Source of the DNA: an uncultured Opitutia bacterium
GTDB lineage: Bacteria; Verrucomicrobiota; Verrucomicrobiia; Opitutales; Opitutaceae
DNA: 52,866 nucleotides
NCBI GenBank assembly: GCA_903877135.1
Contig: CAIRCN010000071.1
Coordinates: 1 to 52,866, forward strand
Reading direction: 5' to 3'
Below the pieces are notes generated by a model. That model saw only the letters and a program-made list of their open reading frames with translations. It had not been told where the DNA came from and searched no databases. A program made the position numbers and the translations under genes. Positions 22,384 through 31,155 of the stretch are shown here, in pieces; position 1 is the first letter of the stretch; the number at the start of each line of letters is the position of its first letter.

Positions 22384-22954
22384 CGCGCCGGTCGCCGGCT
22401 TCACGATGCTTGAACTCGCGGTCGCTGCGAGCATATCGCTGATCCTGATGGCGGCGATATTGTCCGCCTACCTTTTTCTCGGGCGCAATCTCATCCGCCT
22501 GACCTCACTGGAACAACAGGAAAAAAAAGCCCGCCTGGCGTTGACCTATTTTTCCAAGGATGTGGGGGCTGCCACCATGCTCACGACGGCCACGGTGACG
22601 ATTTCGAGCGGCACAACCACCTACGCCCAGTTCGTATTGGTGCCGCCAACCGGCGGCAACGTGACCTATACATATGACACCAGTATCGACAAACTCACAC
22701 GGACCGACTCCTCGGGCACCATCGAATTGCTGACCGATCTCGCTAGTTTTTCGATCAACTATTTGACCATTACCCAGGTGGCAAACGGCACAGCCTTCAG
22801 CACGACGGCAACCGCGCCGGCCAATCCGCTCAGCGTCAAGGCCGTTCAATTCCAGTTTGCGACCGCCGTCGGCACCGCAGCCAACGGCACCCAGGCGACC
22901 TACACCGCAATGTCGCCGCGCGTCCTGCTGCGCAATCGCACCATTTTGCAATGA
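22361..22954 (+). CDS. PilW/GspJ-like minor pilin
   Basis: A 197-residue prepilin. The leader SLIKGHSAPVAG is followed by FTMLELAVAASISLILMAAIL, with the Glu at mature position 5. The ectodomain contains EQQEKKARLALTYFSKDVGAATM, the conserved helix after the hydrophobic segment in PilW/GspJ proteins, then Thr-rich strands ending SPRVLLRNRTILQ. The start is set at the ATG at 22361, which overlaps the upstream gene, because it gives a leader of normal length. The stop overlaps the next start by four bases (ATGA). Confidence 0.88.
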   Translation: MSLIKGHSAPVAGFTMLELAVAASISLILMAAILSAYLFLGRNLIRLTSLEQQEKKARLALTYFSKDVGAATMLTTATVTISSGTTTYAQFVLVPPTGGNVTYTYDTSIDKLTRTDSSGTIELLTDLASFSINYLTITQVANGTAFSTTATAPANPLSVKAVQFQFATAVGTAANGTQATYTAMSPRVLLRNRTILQ

Positions 22955-24258
22955 TCGCGCGCAGTCCAGTTTCCCAGACCCGCCACCGGCGCGGCTCAGC
23001 GATGCTTGCGGCGCTGTGCTTCGCCTCGGTTCTGGCCCTGGCGCTGGCTAGCTACCTCACACTATGCCTGCGCTCGGCCCAACTGAGCACCCGCAACTTG
23101 AACTTTCAGCACGGCATCGAACTCGCCGAGATCGGCTTGGAGGAGACCCTTTGGGCCATGAACAAGAACAACTGGTCCTCCTGGAGCATCTCCGTCAAGA
23201 CCGCCAAGAAAACCCTCAGCGGTTTCACCTACGACAATGGAGCCACCGGCACTGCGGCAATGACGGTCACAAATTATGACGGCACGACCGGCATTCCCAC
23301 CGTCACCGTCACCGGCACCACCACACTCGCCAACGGCACCAGCACGAACCGCGTCGTCACCTCGACCTTGGGTTACGCCCCGCTCTTCGTCAACGCCCTT
23401 GCCGGCGTCTCCGACAGGGTGAAACTCACCAGCGCGAATACCTCATGCATTATCGACAGCTACGACTCCTCGCTCGGCCTCTACTCCGCCCAAACGCCGA
23501 CCTATGCCGCCGTCGTCATGTCCGGTTCGACCTCGACCAGCTCAGCGACGGTTCAGTTCAACAACGCCCAGATCAAAGGCTACGTCACAACCCTGAGCAC
23601 GGGACCGTCATATAGCACGAGCGGGACCTTGCGGGGCCCCTCGACCCCACTGACCACCAAGATCGACGCCAGCCGCATCACCACCAGCCCGTATCAACCC
23701 CTTTTCAGCGAAAACGCACCCACGGGCGCTGCGACCGTCCTACCCACCGGCAGCTTCACCATCAAACCTGGCGGCGCTTATCCGGGCGGCTTATACACCA
23801 GCACCGGAGTCAACATCTGGACCGATACCATCACCATCCAAGACCACGTGGTCCTGGTAATTTCCGGAGACCTCACCATCAACTGGTTCGCGAAAATCTG
23901 GGTCAAAGCCGGCGGCTCGCTCGAAATCCACGTCGCCGGCAACCTCAGCCTCGACGGCAACGGTATCCAGAATGACACCTACCTGCCCCAAAACCTGATT
24001 ATCATCGCCACAAGCAACAATCCTTACACCGGGTTTGACATGACTACCAACACCCCGTTCTACGGTGTCATTTATACTCCCAATGGCAGCCTCACGATCG
24101 GCAACAGCCAGACGATCTACGGGTCTCTTGTCGCCCAGTCGATTACGTTCAGCACCACAGCCCCTATCGTGCATTACGATGTGAACCTGCGCAAAGTGGC
24201 TTTCAGCGGCATCTCTACGCCCTACACGATTTTGAACTGGAGTCAGGTTTCACCATGA
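22951..24258 (+). CDS. PilX/GspK-like pilin with beta-rich adhesin-like ectodomain
   Basis: A 435-residue protein. The start RHRRGSAMLAALCFASVLALALASYL is the PilX/GspK type of N-terminus, in which Glu5 is missing, followed by NFQHGIELAEIGLEETLWAM. The ectodomain is Thr/Ser/Gly-rich. Its last 200 residues are short repeated strands (SGDLTINWFAKIWVKAGGSLEIHVAGNLSL; FYGVIYTPNGSLTIGNSQTIYGSLVAQSITF; VHYDVNLR) that look like a right-handed beta-helix. The sequence resembles the DUF7305 domain found at the end of some PilX proteins, where an ice-binding-like adhesive fold is suspected; that comparison is from memory. A pilus-tip adhesin is the most likely role. Confidence 0.75.
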   Translation: MIARSPVSQTRHRRGSAMLAALCFASVLALALASYLTLCLRSAQLSTRNLNFQHGIELAEIGLEETLWAMNKNNWSSWSISVKTAKKTLSGFTYDNGATGTAAMTVTNYDGTTGIPTVTVTGTTTLANGTSTNRVVTSTLGYAPLFVNALAGVSDRVKLTSANTSCIIDSYDSSLGLYSAQTPTYAAVVMSGSTSTSSATVQFNNAQIKGYVTTLSTGPSYSTSGTLRGPSTPLTTKIDASRITTSPYQPLFSENAPTGAATVLPTGSFTIKPGGAYPGGLYTSTGVNIWTDTITIQDHVVLVISGDLTINWFAKIWVKAGGSLEIHVAGNLSLDGNGIQNDTYLPQNLIIIATSNNPYTGFDMTTNTPFYGVIYTPNGSLTIGNSQTIYGSLVAQSITFSTTAPIVHYDVNLRKVAFSGISTPYTILNWSQVSP

Positions 24259-24338
24259 GAAAGCTCGCGCCTTCTGCAAATAAACTGTGTGAGTCGAGTT
24301 GACGCGGGCGCTGGAAATGCATAGCCGTTTCTCCCACT

Positions 24339-25412
24339 GTGTTTTCTGGCACTAAAGCAGCTCTCTCTATTTTCACTCGTCGCTCACTTGGCGGTGTCCT
24401 CTTCAATCAGACCGACCACGGAGTGCAACTCGCGCGCCTTGGCAACCTCAATGAGAAGCCACTCGTGGTAGATGCCTTCGCCGAGCTGCCCGCGCCCGTC
24501 GACGACCGTGCCATCGCGGAGTGGATCGCAACCAATTTTCCCCATCGCGGCTCCGGATATCTCGCGAGCTACTGCGGCTTTCATCCGGTCGACCGCCTGC
24601 TCTTGCGCGAAACCATCAACACGCGCCGTTTCGCCGAGCCAAATTATCTCGCGACGCTGCTCGCTGAGACGGCCAAGCTCCCCTCGCTCACGAACTGGCA
24701 CGTCGCGGCATTGAGCGCGACCAACGGCGATTTTCTCGACGCCGCGACGGCGTCGCAGGCCGGCCTGCTCTTCGGTATGCCCCAATCGACCGTGCGCGAA
24801 TTTCAAGCCCGCTTGCTCAAACTTCATCTCCGCCCGCGCCGCATCGACGCCGGCACGCTCCCACTGCTCGGCGCACTCACCCGCCACATCCGCGAGACCG
24901 CTTATCCTCATGCCATCGTCGTCTGCGAAATCGCCCACACGCAAACGCATGCCTATTTTCTCGCCAAAGACGGCGTGCACACACGTGCCACTTTTCCGCA
25001 CGGCCTGCTCTCCATCGTGGAAGCGGCGATGAAGGAGCTTGCCGCGCCAGACATCGCGACTGCACGCCAACATCTCGAGGAACCCACTGAAGACCTCCGG
25101 GCGCACAGCCGCCGCCTGGTGCGCAGCATCACGCACCACCTCAAGCCTGCCGTCGATTATTTCGAAATGCAGACCGGCCAGTCCATCAACGCTTGTTTCT
25201 GCGCGCACCTGCCGGCGCGGTTGAGCTGGCTGGAGGAAGCCCTCTGCGCCGCGATCAACCTTGAGTTTCTCGCACCCGATATCGCCGCCTGGATCCCCAG
25301 CACCGGCCTCCAGCTCGCCGAAGGCACCCCGGTGCCGGGCCGCTCTTGGTTTCAACCGCTGAGCCTCGTTGCCAACCTTGCCCCTTTGCCCGCCAATGAG
25401 CCGAGAACATGA
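24339..25412 (+). CDS. PilM-like actin-fold protein
   Basis: A 357-residue protein without membrane segments. It begins at a GTG (no ATG lies in frame near the start) with SLGGVLFNQTDHGVQLARLG, a beta-hairpin like that opening PilM and the cytoplasmic part of GspL. Later segments include AIVVCEIAHTQTHAYFLAKDGVHTRATFPHG, the second actin-like subdomain, and LVRSITHHLKPAVDYFEMQTGQSINACFCAH, similar to the SLDYYRxxxG region of PilM. PilM binds the PilN N-terminus in the cytoplasm and links the pilus frame to the motor. Sequence similarity is weak; the assignment rests mainly on fold-like motifs and position before the PilN- and PilO-like genes. Confidence 0.65.
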   Translation: MFSGTKAALSIFTRRSLGGVLFNQTDHGVQLARLGNLNEKPLVVDAFAELPAPVDDRAIAEWIATNFPHRGSGYLASYCGFHPVDRLLLRETINTRRFAEPNYLATLLAETAKLPSLTNWHVAALSATNGDFLDAATASQAGLLFGMPQSTVREFQARLLKLHLRPRRIDAGTLPLLGALTRHIRETAYPHAIVVCEIAHTQTHAYFLAKDGVHTRATFPHGLLSIVEAAMKELAAPDIATARQHLEEPTEDLRAHSRRLVRSITHHLKPAVDYFEMQTGQSINACFCAHLPARLSWLEEALCAAINLEFLAPDIAAWIPSTGLQLAEGTPVPGRSWFQPLSLVANLAPLPANEPRT

Positions 25413-26004
25413 CCCACTCGCCCTTGGTCCGCACTGGCGTGTGGACTTGCGCCTCACGGAGGAACTCCCCGAAGATAAACTCGTCGGCACGCGCTTCATC
25501 GTGCATCTCCTTTTCAGTGCGACGACCATATCGGTGCTGCTCCTCACCGGCTGGCTCGGCTACTTGGACGGCGACCTGCGCTACCAAATCCGCGACTGGC
25601 AGCAGCGCATCAAGGACAACAGCGCTGAGCGGGCCGACATACAGAAAATGCAGGTCGATTATGCCGGCGAGGCCGGCAAGATCGATGCGGCTTGGCAACT
25701 CGTCCGCCCGCAGCTCCACGTTTACGACTTCATCGCCAACCTCGGCCGCACGCGGCCCGAGCCGATGCTCATTGAGACCATCGAGTGGAACGACACTGGC
25801 ATCACAGTCCGCGGCTCCCTGCGCGTCTCTGCTGATATAGCCACCAACCTTCTTAGCGGTTACATCAAGCGCCTCAATCACGACCCAAAAATCGGTCCCC
25901 TTTTTCGCGAGATCAAATCCACCGACCTGTCCCGCGGTGGGAAGGAAGGGCTCTTTCATTTTGAAATCAGCTTCCGCCTAAAAAACACGGCGGCCAAGCC
26001 ATGA
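25396..26004 (+). CDS. PilN-like inner membrane protein
   Basis: A 202-residue protein with a cytoplasmic N-terminus (HWRVDLRLTEELPEDKL; PilN proteins carry an INLLP-like motif here), one membrane helix (about residues 38-58, FSATTISVLLLTGWLGYL), a coiled coil (YQIRDWQQRIKDNSAERADIQKMQ) and a ferredoxin-like end (MLIETIEWNDTGITVRGSLR). This layout is that of PilN. The start is the ATG at 25396, inside the end of the PilM-like gene, giving a 17-base overlap. The stop overlaps the next start (ATGA). Confidence 0.7.
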   Translation: MSREHDPLALGPHWRVDLRLTEELPEDKLVGTRFIVHLLFSATTISVLLLTGWLGYLDGDLRYQIRDWQQRIKDNSAERADIQKMQVDYAGEAGKIDAAWQLVRPQLHVYDFIANLGRTRPEPMLIETIEWNDTGITVRGSLRVSADIATNLLSGYIKRLNHDPKIGPLFREIKSTDLSRGGKEGLFHFEISFRLKNTAAKP

Positions 26005-26624
26005 ACCGCCTGCTCGAACAATTCGTCGCGCTCATCCGCCGCTTCCCTTATTGCGTGGGCTGCGCCGGGGTCACCCTGGTGCTCAGCCTCGGCACGTGGT
26101 ATTTGTTGCAGGATATCGACGAGCTCGAAACCACGCACGAGAATGTCTCCAAGGAAGGCGTGGCCATGCTCACCCTGCTCGTCGGTGGCTCGATCCAGCG
26201 TCAGGAACTCCTTGTCGCCCACGACGCCGCGAAGCACATCGAGGATAACCTGGCGCTAGAATCCGAGTTGCCCGAGAACAACCGGTATTTCTACGCGTTT
26301 GAAGAGGAATCCCAGAGCCACCTCAACGAGTTACACCAGACCAACTCCCTCCCCTCCGAAGAGAACCGCGCCTACATTCTCATCCCCTACACCTTGCGGG
26401 TCTCGGGCAGCTATGAACAAGTTGCCAGATTTCTGCTCGCGCTTGAGACCGGCCCACGCCTCGTCAACATCACCAGTTTCAAGTTCGCCTTGCGTGCCCC
26501 CGGAGTGTCGGGTGCCGCTAGTGGCGGCAGCGGGGCCGCCAGCGCAGCCGCACCCACTGGCGCAACCGAGCCAGCCGGCGATGTCGTGCTCGATCTCACC
26601 CTCGATCTGCTCGGCAAAAGATGA
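26001..26624 (+). CDS. PilO-like inner membrane protein
   Basis: A 207-residue protein with one N-terminal membrane helix (about residues 19-35, GCAGVTLVLSLGTWYLL), a helical stalk, and a C-terminal domain with YILIPYTLRVSGSYEQVARFLLALETGPRLVNITSF, the usual PilO motif (G-x-Y-xx-x-x-x-F-L-xx-L-x-x-x-x-R-x-x). A Gly/Ala/Ser linker and a final DVVLDLTLDLLGKR strand follow. PilO pairs with PilN in the periplasm. Start and stop overlap both neighbours by four bases. Confidence 0.75.
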   Translation: MNRLLEQFVALIRRFPYCVGCAGVTLVLSLGTWYLLQDIDELETTHENVSKEGVAMLTLLVGGSIQRQELLVAHDAAKHIEDNLALESELPENNRYFYAFEEESQSHLNELHQTNSLPSEENRAYILIPYTLRVSGSYEQVARFLLALETGPRLVNITSFKFALRAPGVSGAASGGSGAASAAAPTGATEPAGDVVLDLTLDLLGKR

Positions 26625-27226
26625 AGACGCATTTCAGCCTGGCTTTTCTCTTTGTTGCCTCGGCACTCGCCGCGGCTGAACCGCCGGCTATGTCTCCGCT
26701 TCCGGACGCCGCCACACCACCTGCGACCGATACACCCCCAGCGGTCGCGCCCCCCACCGGCGGCACCAAGTCTCATGCGTCCGTCCTCTCCAGATTGCGG
26801 TTGCCTCCTGCCGTGCAAAAAGCCACGGCCGCCATCAAACCTCCGCCAGTCTCGCCGCGGTTCGCCCAAATCCGCGGACGCATCAGCGATCTCTATCTAT
26901 TTCACCATGGACCGCCCCGGGAGTTTGACCCCGCCACGAATCCTTTCCGCAACGCTGGCATTTCACTAGACCCCGTTGCCGTGGTCCCCGCGACCGCCCG
27001 CACAGATGCCGAGCTCCTCAAGCAGGCCGCTGCGTTGGTGAAAGTGAGCGGCTGGACCGAATACGACGGCCAGACGCTGCTCACCATCAACCAGACGCTC
27101 TGCCGCGACAGTGACAAAATCAAGGTCACCGTGAACGGGCAGACCCTTTCCCTCCGAGTCAGCAAATTCACCCGCACCAATCTCACGCTCACACTAAATG
27201 AGGCTGAGATCACGAAGCGATACTGA
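26621..27226 (+). CDS. Exported PilP-like protein
   Basis: A 201-residue protein with a signal peptide (MKTHFSLAFLFVASALAAAE). A Pro/Thr/Ala-rich disordered stretch to about residue 65 is followed by a compact C-terminal domain with strands (GQTLLTINQTLCRDSDKIKVTVNGQTLSLRV, LTLTLNEAEITKRY). The layout of signal, disordered linker and small beta domain is that of PilP or GspC, which bridge PilNO to the secretin. There is no lipobox Cys. It ends the operon; no secretin, motor ATPase, platform protein or prepilin peptidase gene is in the window. The assignment is by position and architecture rather than clear similarity. Confidence 0.55.
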   Translation: MKTHFSLAFLFVASALAAAEPPAMSPLPDAATPPATDTPPAVAPPTGGTKSHASVLSRLRLPPAVQKATAAIKPPPVSPRFAQIRGRISDLYLFHHGPPREFDPATNPFRNAGISLDPVAVVPATARTDAELLKQAAALVKVSGWTEYDGQTLLTINQTLCRDSDKIKVTVNGQTLSLRVSKFTRTNLTLTLNEAEITKRY

Positions 27227-27374
27227 CGCCGCAGCGCGGGAGAAAAGCTTGCCGCGTCGCCACCGCGACCGGATTTTCGCCGCACCTGGCTTCTTTAGGT
27301 CCGCGCCACCCGCGCTTCTGAACATTCGCGCGAAATCCGTTGCCTGACTCGGCGCCGCGGCGTCCCTTTCTGCC

Positions 27375-29153
27375 ATGTCACGCGGAAAAATTTCCCCCGC
27401 CCTTCCCACTGCCCGTCGCGTCGCCCCGCGCCGCGCCGCCGATCCGCTCCGCTGGTGGAGCGATGCCCGTTTCGGGCTTTTCATCCACTGGGGCCTCTAT
27501 GCGATTCCCGCCGGAGTCTGGCGCGGCAAACGCGTGCCCTACATTGGCGAATGGCTGATGTTTCGCGAAAAAATTCCGGTCGCCACCTACGCAAAGTTTG
27601 TCCCGCGTTTTCATCCGCGCCACTGGGACGCTGCCGCGATCGTCCGCCTCGCCCGCGAGGCTGGCCAGCGCTACCTCGTCATCACCGCGAAGCACCACGA
27701 CGGCTTCGCCATGTATCGCTCCGCGAGCAACCCCTACAACGTCTTCGACGCCACCCCGTGGGCCCACGACCCGCTCGCGGACCTCGCCCGCGAGTGCCGC
27801 CGTCAGGGCGTGAAACTCTGCTTTTATTACTCGCAGGACCTCGACTGGCACCACCCCGACGGCGCGTGGAACACTTGGGATTACGACCCGGCGAAAAAAA
27901 GTCCCGCCCGCTACCTCCGCGAAAAAGTTTTTCCGCAACTTACCGAATTGCTCACGAACTACGGCGACATCGGCATGATCTGGTTCGATACGCCGCTGAC
28001 GATCAGTCGCGAGCACAGCGCCGCCATCCGCCGCCTCGTCAAGCGCCTCCAGCCCCGCTGCCTCGTCTCCGGCCGCATCGGCCATGGCCTCGGCGATTAC
28101 CGTCAGACGCGCGACAACTACCTTCCCCCCGGCCGGCTCCGGGGCGGTTGGGAAACCTGCGCCACCCTCAACCACACTTGGGGTTACAAGAAGCACGACC
28201 ACGAGTGGAAGTCTCCCGCCAACCTCATCACCACGCTGGTCGATCTCGCCAGCAAAGGCGTCAACTATCTCCTCAACATCGGGCCCGACGCCGACGGCCG
28301 CGTGCCCGCGCCGAGCGCCGGCCGCCTGCGCGCCATGGGCGCCTGGCTCCGCGTCAACGGCGAGGCCATCTACGGCACCGAGCCCGGCCCGTTCGACTAC
28401 GAGCACCCGTGGGGGCGCATGACGGTGAAGGACCACACGCTCTACCTGCACTTCTTCGCGAAGCCACCGCGCTCGTTCCGCCTGCACGGCCTGCACACCG
28501 CGGTGCGCAGCGTTTCCGCGCTCGCTGCACCCGGAAAAAAATTCGCCCACCTCCAGTCGCTCGACGCCGCCACGGGTGTGCCTGTGCTTGACCTCGATTT
28601 CACGGACCTGCGGTTCATCGCACCCGTCACCGTCGTCGCTCTGCACCTCGCCGCGCCGCCGGTAGTAGTGACAGAAGCTCTGCAACAGCCCGACGGCGCC
28701 GTGCCGCTGATCGCGCCGCTCGCCCGTGTCGGCACGTCCGCCGCCAAGCCCGGCCTGCGCATCGGCGGCAACGGTCTCACCGAAAACTGGCGCAACACCG
28801 ACGACTGGCTCCAGTGGCGTTTCACGCTGCTGCGCCCCGGCACCTACGACGTCACCGTCGTCACCACGCACCAGCACCTCGAACCTTGGAGCGGCGGCCA
28901 CACCCTGCGCCTCGAGTGCGGCGACAAGATACTGCGTCATCGCACCCGCAACGACATCCTGATACCCGGTCTGCGCTCCATTTATTTTCCCCAACTCGCC
29001 ACGCCCTTCGGCCGGCTGACATTCGCCCGCGCCGGCCGGCACACACTGCGCCTGCAGGCTCAGCGGCTGATCCTGCTGCGGAAAAACATCACCCACTTCT
29101 CCGACGGCGGCATCCAGTTCGTCGAAATCCGCCTCACTCCCGCCGCCACCTGA
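27375..29153 (+). CDS. Alpha-L-fucosidase, glycoside hydrolase family 29
   Basis: A 592-residue GH29 enzyme that removes alpha-linked L-fucose from glycans. The catalytic domain starts with RWWSDARFGLFIHWGLYAIPAG, continues with LVITAKHHDGFAMYRS, the strand with YYSQDLDWHHPDG, and the nucleophile Asp205 in DIGMIWFDTP. Further on are LVSGRIGHGLGDY and NLITTLVDLASKGVNYLLNIGPDADGRVP. After about residue 400 there are a beta-sandwich region and a C-terminal module ending LLRKNITHFSDGGIQFVEIRL that may bind carbohydrate. No signal peptide is visible at the ATG at 27375, so it may be cytoplasmic or the start may be misjudged. No sugar transporter lies nearby. Confidence 0.93.
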   Translation: MSRGKISPALPTARRVAPRRAADPLRWWSDARFGLFIHWGLYAIPAGVWRGKRVPYIGEWLMFREKIPVATYAKFVPRFHPRHWDAAAIVRLAREAGQRYLVITAKHHDGFAMYRSASNPYNVFDATPWAHDPLADLARECRRQGVKLCFYYSQDLDWHHPDGAWNTWDYDPAKKSPARYLREKVFPQLTELLTNYGDIGMIWFDTPLTISREHSAAIRRLVKRLQPRCLVSGRIGHGLGDYRQTRDNYLPPGRLRGGWETCATLNHTWGYKKHDHEWKSPANLITTLVDLASKGVNYLLNIGPDADGRVPAPSAGRLRAMGAWLRVNGEAIYGTEPGPFDYEHPWGRMTVKDHTLYLHFFAKPPRSFRLHGLHTAVRSVSALAAPGKKFAHLQSLDAATGVPVLDLDFTDLRFIAPVTVVALHLAAPPVVVTEALQQPDGAVPLIAPLARVGTSAAKPGLRIGGNGLTENWRNTDDWLQWRFTLLRPGTYDVTVVTTHQHLEPWSGGHTLRLECGDKILRHRTRNDILIPGLRSIYFPQLATPFGRLTFARAGRHTLRLQAQRLILLRKNITHFSDGGIQFVEIRLTPAAT

Positions 29154-29170
29154 CCGCGGATGGGGGAACC

Positions 29171-29284
29171 ATGCGGCGGCAGTGCTTTCTTCTTCCTCCG
29201 ATGGGCCGCCTTCATCGATTCTTGTTTTTCGTGGCCTGTGCGGCATGGCTCGCGGCGGCAACCCGCGGCGAGCCCGTCCGATAA
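29171..29284 (+). CDS. Possible 37-residue signal-peptide-like peptide
   Basis: A short frame encodes 37 residues with a basic start and one hydrophobic stretch (FLFFVACAAWLAAATRG), which looks like a signal peptide with little after it. It lies just before a degraded gene and may be a remnant or chance. There is no clear ribosome binding site. Low confidence that it is expressed. Confidence 0.2.
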   Translation: MRRQCFLLPPMGRLHRFLFFVACAAWLAAATRGEPVR

Positions 29285-29318
29285 TCGCGCCCTATCGCCC
29301 CGCCTGTCCGCGGCCCTG

Positions 29319-29724
29319 ATGGACAGCCTGCCCAAATTCTCCCCAGCCTCCCCGGCTCAGCCCGACCAGAAAGCCGCTGATCCCAGAAACGCCATCGTTC
29401 GCCTGCCGCGCTATATTGTGCGCGACCGCCCGTTCCCGAAGAGCGCGACGTGCTCGCCACCAAGGGCCGGGCTGCCCTCGCTGTGCCACGCTACCTCGGC
29501 AGCCCGGACAAACTCGGCCGCGGGATTCTCAACCGGTTTACCATCACGGACTGGTGGAAGAAAATTCCCGTGCTAGGAAAGTTTCCTTTTTTGGCCTCGG
29601 GGACGAACGAGGAGCGCGCGCTTGAAAATACGAGCGAGACGAGCAGGCCGAATTGTGGGGGAACCTGCTCGAACTCGAAGCCCTCGCCCGCCCGCCCGCC
29701 AAGCCCGCCTCTGCCAAACCCTGA
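29319..29724 (+). pseudogene. Small hypothetical gene broken by two frameshifts
   Basis: Three consecutive frames read as one protein if a single base is restored at two places. It starts MDSLPKFSPASPAQPDQKA and NAIVRLPRYIVRDRP, shifts near 29424 into VPEERDVLATKGRAALAVPRY and then LGRGILNRFTITDWWKKIPVLGKF, and shifts near 29624 into KYERDEQAELWGNLLELEAL before a TGA at 29722. Both shifts fit loss of one base in a C-run and an A-run. I recall similar small proteins (xxVRLPRYVVRE, then a WKKIPLL segment) in Opitutaceae, function unknown. Either a real pseudogene or homopolymer sequencing errors. Confidence 0.6.
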
Positions 29725-29802
29725 GTTGCCTGCCCATCAGCGCGAGCCGCTTGGCCCACGTTTTCAAGTTTACGTGCCGGGTCAGAGAATCGACCATGCG
29801 CC

Positions 29803-30216
29803 GTGCCACTCTCCGCGCCGCAGCAGCAGCTCATCGACGATTACGCGATCATCGAAGATCCGCAAGAACGGCTCGCCGCCGTGGTTGACCATGTGCGCAG
29901 CCACGCACCGCTACCCGAGACTGAGCGCACCGAAGCCCGCCGCGTGCGCGGCTGTATCTCCCAAGTCTGGCTCGTCGGCGAACTGCGAGACGGCCGCTGC
30001 TATTTCCGCGCCGACTCCGATTCGCCCCTAGTCCGCGGCCTCGTGACGCTCCTTTGCGAATTTTTCAGCGGCGCGAAGCCCGCCGAAATCCTCGCGAGCA
30101 ACGCCGATCCGCTCGCCCTGCTCGACCTCGCCCGCAACCTATCCCCCACGCGCCAGAACGGCCTAGCGTCCGCCCATACCGCCATCCGCGCCTTCGCCGC
30201 CGGCGCCGTGCCGTGA
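29803..30216 (+). CDS. SufE/CsdE-like sulfur acceptor protein
   Basis: A 137-residue SufE-family protein. Such proteins accept persulfide sulfur from a cysteine desulfurase (SufS or CsdA) and pass it to Fe-S assembly or to other acceptors. The active Cys51 is in RRVRGCISQVWL, the family signature, and the later region has VRGLVTLLCEFFSGAKPAEIL and LSPTRQNGLASAHTAIRAFA, also conserved. The start is GTG at 29803. The stop overlaps the GTG start of the TatD-type gene (GTGA). No desulfurase gene is in the window. A TcdA/CsdL gene lies 2.3 kb away, echoing the csdA-csdE-csdL cluster of E. coli. Confidence 0.92.
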   Translation: MPLSAPQQQLIDDYAIIEDPQERLAAVVDHVRSHAPLPETERTEARRVRGCISQVWLVGELRDGRCYFRADSDSPLVRGLVTLLCEFFSGAKPAEILASNADPLALLDLARNLSPTRQNGLASAHTAIRAFAAGAVP

Positions 30217-31055
30217 ACCTCTACGACGCCCACAACCATTTTCACTTCGACGCGCTCGCCCCGCACCGCGCGCAGGTGGACGCCGATCTCCGGAGCATCG
30301 GCCTCCGCGCCGCCGTGGTCAACGGCACTTGCGAAGACGAGTGGCCGGTCGTCGCTTCGCTCGCGCGAGAATTTTCCTGGCTCGTCCCGAGCTATGGCAT
30401 CCATCCGTGGGACTGCGGTAACCGCACGCCCGCGTGGCGGGAAAAACTTCGTGCCCCCCTCACCGCCGAGCCGCAAGCGCACGTCGGCGAGATCGGCCTC
30501 GACCGCTGGATTGTCGATGGCGCCCGGCCCGACGATCCCCGGCTCGCCGGTCTGCGCATCGCGCCGCTCGCCGAGCAACGCGAGGTGTTCGCAGCGCAAC
30601 TAGCCCTCGCGGCGGAGCTGAACCGCGCCGCCTCGATTCACTGCACGCAGGCGTTCGGCCCGCTGCTCGAGGTGTTGCGCACAACGCCGCGCCCCGCGCG
30701 CGGCTTCCTGCTGCACCACTACAGTGGGCCGGTAGAGATGGTGAAAACCTTCGTCGGCCTTGGCGCCTATTTTTCCTACAACCTCGCCGCCGAGCAGCCC
30801 CAGTGCAACGCCGAGCGAGCGAGCTTCCTCGCCGCGCCCCCCGACCGGCTGATGGTCGAAACCGACGCCCCCGCCTACGCGCCGACGGAACCGGGAACAT
30901 TCTCCCTCGGCCTCGCGCCCGACGGCTCCGTCATCAACCACCCCGCCAATCTCACTCTCGCCTACGCCTCGTTGGCCCGGCTCCGCGGCGTTACGATCGC
31001 GTCGCTCGCTGCGCAGACGGAGGAGAATTTCCACCGCCTCTTCGGCCCCGCCTGA
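30213..31055 (+). CDS. TatD family metal-dependent hydrolase
   Basis: A 280-residue TIM-barrel hydrolase of the TatD/YcfH type, usually DNases or phosphodiesterases with two metals. Metal ligands seen are H7 and H9 (DAHNHFH), E93 (HVGEIGLD), H143 (ASIHCTQ), H168/H169 (LLHHYSG) and D218 (LMVETDAP). The start is the GTG at 30213, which overlaps the sufE stop and puts the HxH motif at the usual distance from the N-terminus. A longer frame upstream is only the shadow of sufE. Substrate is unknown. Confidence 0.93.
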   Translation: MNLYDAHNHFHFDALAPHRAQVDADLRSIGLRAAVVNGTCEDEWPVVASLAREFSWLVPSYGIHPWDCGNRTPAWREKLRAPLTAEPQAHVGEIGLDRWIVDGARPDDPRLAGLRIAPLAEQREVFAAQLALAAELNRAASIHCTQAFGPLLEVLRTTPRPARGFLLHHYSGPVEMVKTFVGLGAYFSYNLAAEQPQCNAERASFLAAPPDRLMVETDAPAYAPTEPGTFSLGLAPDGSVINHPANLTLAYASLARLRGVTIASLAAQTEENFHRLFGPA

Positions 31056-31155
31056 TCCTGGCGCAAAATCGCGTCTTCCCTTTCACCCGAAAATCGGTGT
31101 GCTGTCCGCTTCGCCCCGCCTGCCCCTGTGCGCCGGCCGCGCACCAATTATCATT

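Noticed and set aside
27378-29261. 627-codon minus-strand frame opposite the GH29 gene
   Set aside because: Antisense shadow; the plus strand encodes a complete alpha-L-fucosidase with its nucleophile.
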